Assembly: GCA_002418005.1 (NCBI GenBank)
Contig: DIDF01000019.1
Coordinates: 1 to 7,204, forward strand
Length of the DNA: 7,204 bases
From: Lactobacillaceae bacterium UBA5807
GTDB taxonomy: Bacteria > Bacillota > Bacilli > Lactobacillales > Lactobacillaceae
Direction: 5' to 3'
Below, piece after piece: positions 5,253 through 7,204 of this stretch. The notes under the pieces are model-generated. The model did not search any database. It saw nothing but the letters and a program-made list of their open reading frames with translations, and had not been told where the DNA came from. The position numbers and the translations under genes were made by a program. The stretch's first letter is position 1. Each line of letters begins with the position of its first letter.

Positions 5253-6425
5253 ATGGAACCGATTGACATTTTGCTAACTAGTCCTGAAGATGAATACCAT
5301 GATTTTAAGGCTCAATGGTACTCTCAAAGCGATAAAGCTGAACTAATAAAAGATATTTTTAGCTTTGTAAACACCTCACATCACGAAGATTGTTACTTAA
5401 TTATCGGTGTTAACGATAATCATAATGTTACTGGTGTCGAAGATGATGAAAATAGATTAAATACTCAAAAACTTACTGATTTTCTGCATTCGTTACCGAT
5501 CGCCAATTCACATACGCCAAAGGTAAGTGTTAAGCCTATCAGAATTGAGAATCATACAATAGATATTATTATAATAAACGATACATTAGATGTGCCCGTT
5601 TACCTTGGCAAAAATAAACAGCCTAAAAGGGCTAAACGACCAATCCATGCTGGACAAATATTTGCAAGAGAAAATGACACGAATACCCCAATCAGTGATT
5701 CGGCAAGTGATTATCTGGTTGAACGCCTTTGGAAAAAAAGATTTGGTTTAGATTTACCAATTCAGCAACGATATAAAGCCAAATTACAAGACATGAATAA
5801 CTGGGAATATTTTGAGACTGATAAAATAGGATTTCTCTATAATGTAAATCCTGATTATTGCATGTTTCTTGAAGATGATGATGAAAATCGATATAAAGTT
5901 GAATCCTATGCTTTAGGACAGTACCGATCTCGCATGTATTGGCAAAAGTTAGTATTAAAATATAAAAATAGAACAATAGACGAATTCCTTGTAGTTTCTC
6001 TAGATGGTGCTCGTTTTATGACGCTTGTACCTACTTTAGGTTCTATAGCTTTCTTTAATGATAATCCCCTTACATTTCAATACTTCATTGCCGATTCTCT
6101 TAAATTCTCGGTAGAAAAATTGCTTTTATCAATGAAAAATAGTCCAACTGCTCCTGACGGGTATCAAAAAATGAATCTTTTTCAGCGTATAGTAATTTTT
6201 AACAATGACCAGCAAATGACACAAGTCTTAAAAGAACTTACAAGTAAACAAAATTATATTGAGAAACAATGCACACCCTCACAAAAAGAAATCAATAGCT
6301 GTCGTTCGTTATTAAGCATGGACTTTAATAGCGAAGATATTGAAATGACTCAATTAAATATTGAACATATGTGCCAAGAAGCTAATGTAAGTCAATTCAT
6401 CATTAGATATTTAAAAACAACGTAA
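5253..6425 (+). CDS. Schlafen AlbA_2-domain protein with unrecognised C-terminal region
   Basis: A 390-residue protein. The N-terminal ~150 residues are a Schlafen AlbA_2 domain: E12-DEYH-D17-F-K19 matches the ExxxxE-F-K motif, LIKDIFSFVNT follows at 31-41, then CYLIIGVNDN (47-56) and VTGVED. The domain is found in nucleic-acid-binding proteins and in animal Schlafen tRNA/RNA endonucleases. E12, D17 and D55 have the same spacing (5 then 38) as the catalytic acidic triad I recall for SLFN11/13, with D replacing the second E. Most bacterial long forms carry an ATPase-like region after this domain. Here residues of about 160-390 show no P-loop or HATPase motif, no membrane segment and no fold I recognise; they look mixed alpha/beta. 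It has its own promoter and a near-perfect ribosome binding site. Position beside a restriction enzyme suggests a defence role, but it could equally be a regulator. Domain call is firm; function unknown. Confidence 0.85.
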   Translation: MEPIDILLTSPEDEYHDFKAQWYSQSDKAELIKDIFSFVNTSHHEDCYLIIGVNDNHNVTGVEDDENRLNTQKLTDFLHSLPIANSHTPKVSVKPIRIENHTIDIIIINDTLDVPVYLGKNKQPKRAKRPIHAGQIFARENDTNTPISDSASDYLVERLWKKRFGLDLPIQQRYKAKLQDMNNWEYFETDKIGFLYNVNPDYCMFLEDDDENRYKVESYALGQYRSRMYWQKLVLKYKNRTIDEFLVVSLDGARFMTLVPTLGSIAFFNDNPLTFQYFIADSLKFSVEKLLLSMKNSPTAPDGYQKMNLFQRIVIFNNDQQMTQVLKELTSKQNYIEKQCTPSQKEINSCRSLLSMDFNSEDIEMTQLNIEHMCQEANVSQFIIRYLKTT

Positions 6426-6438
6426 GGTCTATAATTAC

Positions 6439-6488
6439 CAAATATCCCATTCAGAGTTTTAAGTAAACTATTCTGAATAGAATATTTG
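6439..6488. repeat. 50-base interrupted palindrome between the AlbA_2 gene and the yjdF leader
   Basis: CAAATAT (6439-6445) pairs with ATATTTG (6482-6488). After a 3x3 internal loop, ATTCAGA (6449-6455) pairs with TCTGAAT (6472-6478), then GTTT with AAAC around TAAGT. There is no U-run, so it is a poor intrinsic terminator. It may be an operator, an mRNA-end hairpin for the upstream gene or a small repeat element. The right arm lies where a yjdF promoter would be expected. Confidence 0.65.
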
Positions 6489-6499
6489 AGTTAAACTAG

Positions 6500-6603
6500 C
6501 AGTAGAAAGTAAAAACACAGTTCGGTTGGTAGTCCGAACATAGCGAAGCTATCAGTAACCTGCCTCCTTGGTTGTCCATCTTTCTTAATTAATTTTAAGG
6601 AGG
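6500..6603 (+). promoter_or_regulatory. yjdF riboswitch (azaaromatic-responsive leader)
   Basis: Directly upstream of a YjdF-family gene lies a compact leader. It has GTTCGG/CCGAAC (6520-6525 with 6534-6539) enclosing TTGGTAGT, then ATAGC/GCTAT closed by GAA (6540-6552), then CAGTAACCTGCCT. Position and hairpin order fit the yjdF riboswitch class, reported to bind a range of azaaromatic compounds and to control YjdF-type genes. CCTCCTT (6563-6569) is an exact complement of the ribosome binding site AAGGAGG (6597-6603), extendable by two G-U pairs. This suggests control of translation initiation by hiding or freeing that site. No terminator stem lies in the leader. The assignment rests on context and recalled consensus, not on a covariance search. 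Confidence 0.8.
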
Positions 6604-6610
6604 ATGTTTG

Positions 6611-7033
6611 ATGTCTACTATCGAGGGATCATTAACAATTGTCTATGAACCACCGTTTTACAAAGCTATCTTTGAAAGACGTTTTGATTCAACTTATGAA
6701 GTTAGTCAAGTTAACTTAGGCCCTTCAGAACCTAAATTAACTTTGATTTACGATCTGGTTATTCATCATTGGAATAGAATTATCTTTTTCAAACAAACTG
6801 TTTGTGCTTCGTCTGTTTCTGAACGAAAAATCAATCCTAAGCGCCTTCAAAGGTTAGCTAGAAAGAGTATTCAGTATGGTGTCGGTACTAAAGCACAGCA
6901 AACACTCCAAAAACAGTTGGAATGTCAAAAAGTAACTCGACAACATAATAGACGTACTAAGAAGATCTTGGATCAAGAAAAAAGATATAAATTGCACCAG
7001 GCCAAGAAAATACAAAAACACAAGGGACATTGA
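6611..7033 (+). CDS. yjdF: YjdF family protein (DUF2992)
   Basis: A 140-residue protein of the YjdF/DUF2992 family. The first ~60 residues form a beta-rich part (SLTIVYEPPFYKAIFERR). The second half is the family hallmark: KINPKRLQR at 73-81, GVGTKAQQTLQKQ at 90-102, and a lysine/arginine-rich helical tail ending KHKGH. The biochemical role is not known; association with an azaaromatic-sensing riboswitch suggests handling of, or resistance to, toxic heteroaromatic compounds. The basic C-terminal helix could bind nucleic acid, which is inference. The ATG at 6611 is chosen because AAGGAGG ends seven bases before it. A TTG directly upstream in frame (6608) and an out-of-frame ATG at 6604 are too close to that site. 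The gene is single, preceded by its riboswitch and followed by a strong terminator. Confidence 0.92.
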   Translation: MSTIEGSLTIVYEPPFYKAIFERRFDSTYEVSQVNLGPSEPKLTLIYDLVIHHWNRIIFFKQTVCASSVSERKINPKRLQRLARKSIQYGVGTKAQQTLQKQLECQKVTRQHNRRTKKILDQEKRYKLHQAKKIQKHKGH

Positions 7034-7109
7034 GAAGCTAGTATAGAAAACTATGTGTTGCACTTTAGGGTCTATAAGTCTAAAATCACCCCTCAAAAAC
7101 ATTGTTAAA

Positions 7110-7157
7110 ATAGCCCCCAATATCTATAATGTAGATGTTGGGGGTTATTTGTTTTTA
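7110..7157. terminator. Strong intrinsic terminator after yjdF (usable on both strands)
   Basis: ATAGCCCCCAATATCT pairs with AGATGTTGGGGGTTAT as a 16-bp stem with two G-U pairs and the loop ATAATGT, followed by TTGTTTTT on the plus strand. On the minus strand the stem is followed by four U. It lies 77 bases after the yjdF stop; the gap between shows no gene. Confidence 0.88.
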
Positions 7158-7160
7158 TAT

Positions 7161-7204
7161 GGTATAAATGACTTCTCTTATTCGTCATTTTTTCGATACC
7201 TTTT
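7161..7204. terminator. Second stem-loop at the right edge, terminator-like
   Basis: AAATGAC (7166-7172) pairs with GTCATTT (7184-7190) and runs into six T. An outer GGTAT (7161-7165) pairs with ATACC (7196-7200), followed by TTTT at the edge. It could back up the yjdF terminator or end a minus-strand gene lying beyond the window. Confidence 0.5.

Noticed and set aside
6854..7120. 88-residue minus-strand frame overlapping yjdF, with a membrane-protein look
   Set aside because: It is opposite the lysine-rich YjdF tail, whose AAA/AAG codons read as phenylalanine/leucine on the other strand, and it starts inside the terminator stem.
1..7204. tRNA, rRNA, CRISPR array, iteron-type replication origin
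   Set aside because: No cloverleaf, ribosomal RNA sequence, regularly spaced repeats or tandem 20-22 bp iterons were seen in a read of both strands.

Overview
The window looks like an accessory region from a low-GC Gram-positive of the lactic acid bacteria (probably Lactobacillaceae; a plasmid or integrated island is possible). The basis is the AT-rich coding sequence with strong AGGAGG-type ribosome binding sites, a DUF536-type plasmid-associated protein, a DUF1722/YbgA protein, and a YjdF-family gene behind its characteristic riboswitch. Genus, and whether this is plasmid or chromosome, cannot be settled from the sequence alone.

Layout: (1) 1-359, the C-terminal catalytic part of a tyrosine recombinase that enters from the left edge. 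(2) 377-793, a DUF1722/YbgA gene ending in a strong terminator. (3) About 851-1505, 650 bases without a convincing gene but full of perfect inverted repeats. It is closed by intrinsic terminators on the + strand at 1358-1390 and 1471-1505, and visibly more GC-rich than its neighbours. I read it as a large structured non-coding RNA of about 500-540 nt, in the size range of the phage/plasmid-borne ROOL class. (4) 1451-1957 (-), a DUF536 protein whose last codons double as a + strand terminator hairpin. (5) 2154-4940, a complete single-chain Type IIL (MmeI-like) restriction-modification enzyme, with nuclease, methyltransferase and target-recognition parts in one 928-residue protein. It is preceded by two micro-ORFs that each have a ribosome binding site. 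(6) 4941-5252, a non-coding spacer with a long stem-loop terminator, direct and inverted repeats, and a near-consensus promoter. (7) 5253-6425, a Schlafen AlbA_2-domain protein whose N-terminal acidic residues match the spacing of the Schlafen endoribonuclease triad, followed by about 230 residues I do not recognise. (8) 6500-6603, a yjdF riboswitch leader controlling the YjdF/DUF2992 gene at 6611-7033, which ends in a strong terminator.

How they fit together: the restriction enzyme and the AlbA_2/Schlafen-like protein lie together on one strand beside recombinase and plasmid-associated genes, a context typical of mobile defence loci. They are separate transcription units, because a terminator and a new promoter lie between them, so any functional pairing is inference. 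The yjdF unit is an independent chemical-stress module. The two most rewarding targets are the structured non-coding region at 851-1390 and the AlbA_2 protein at 5253-6425.
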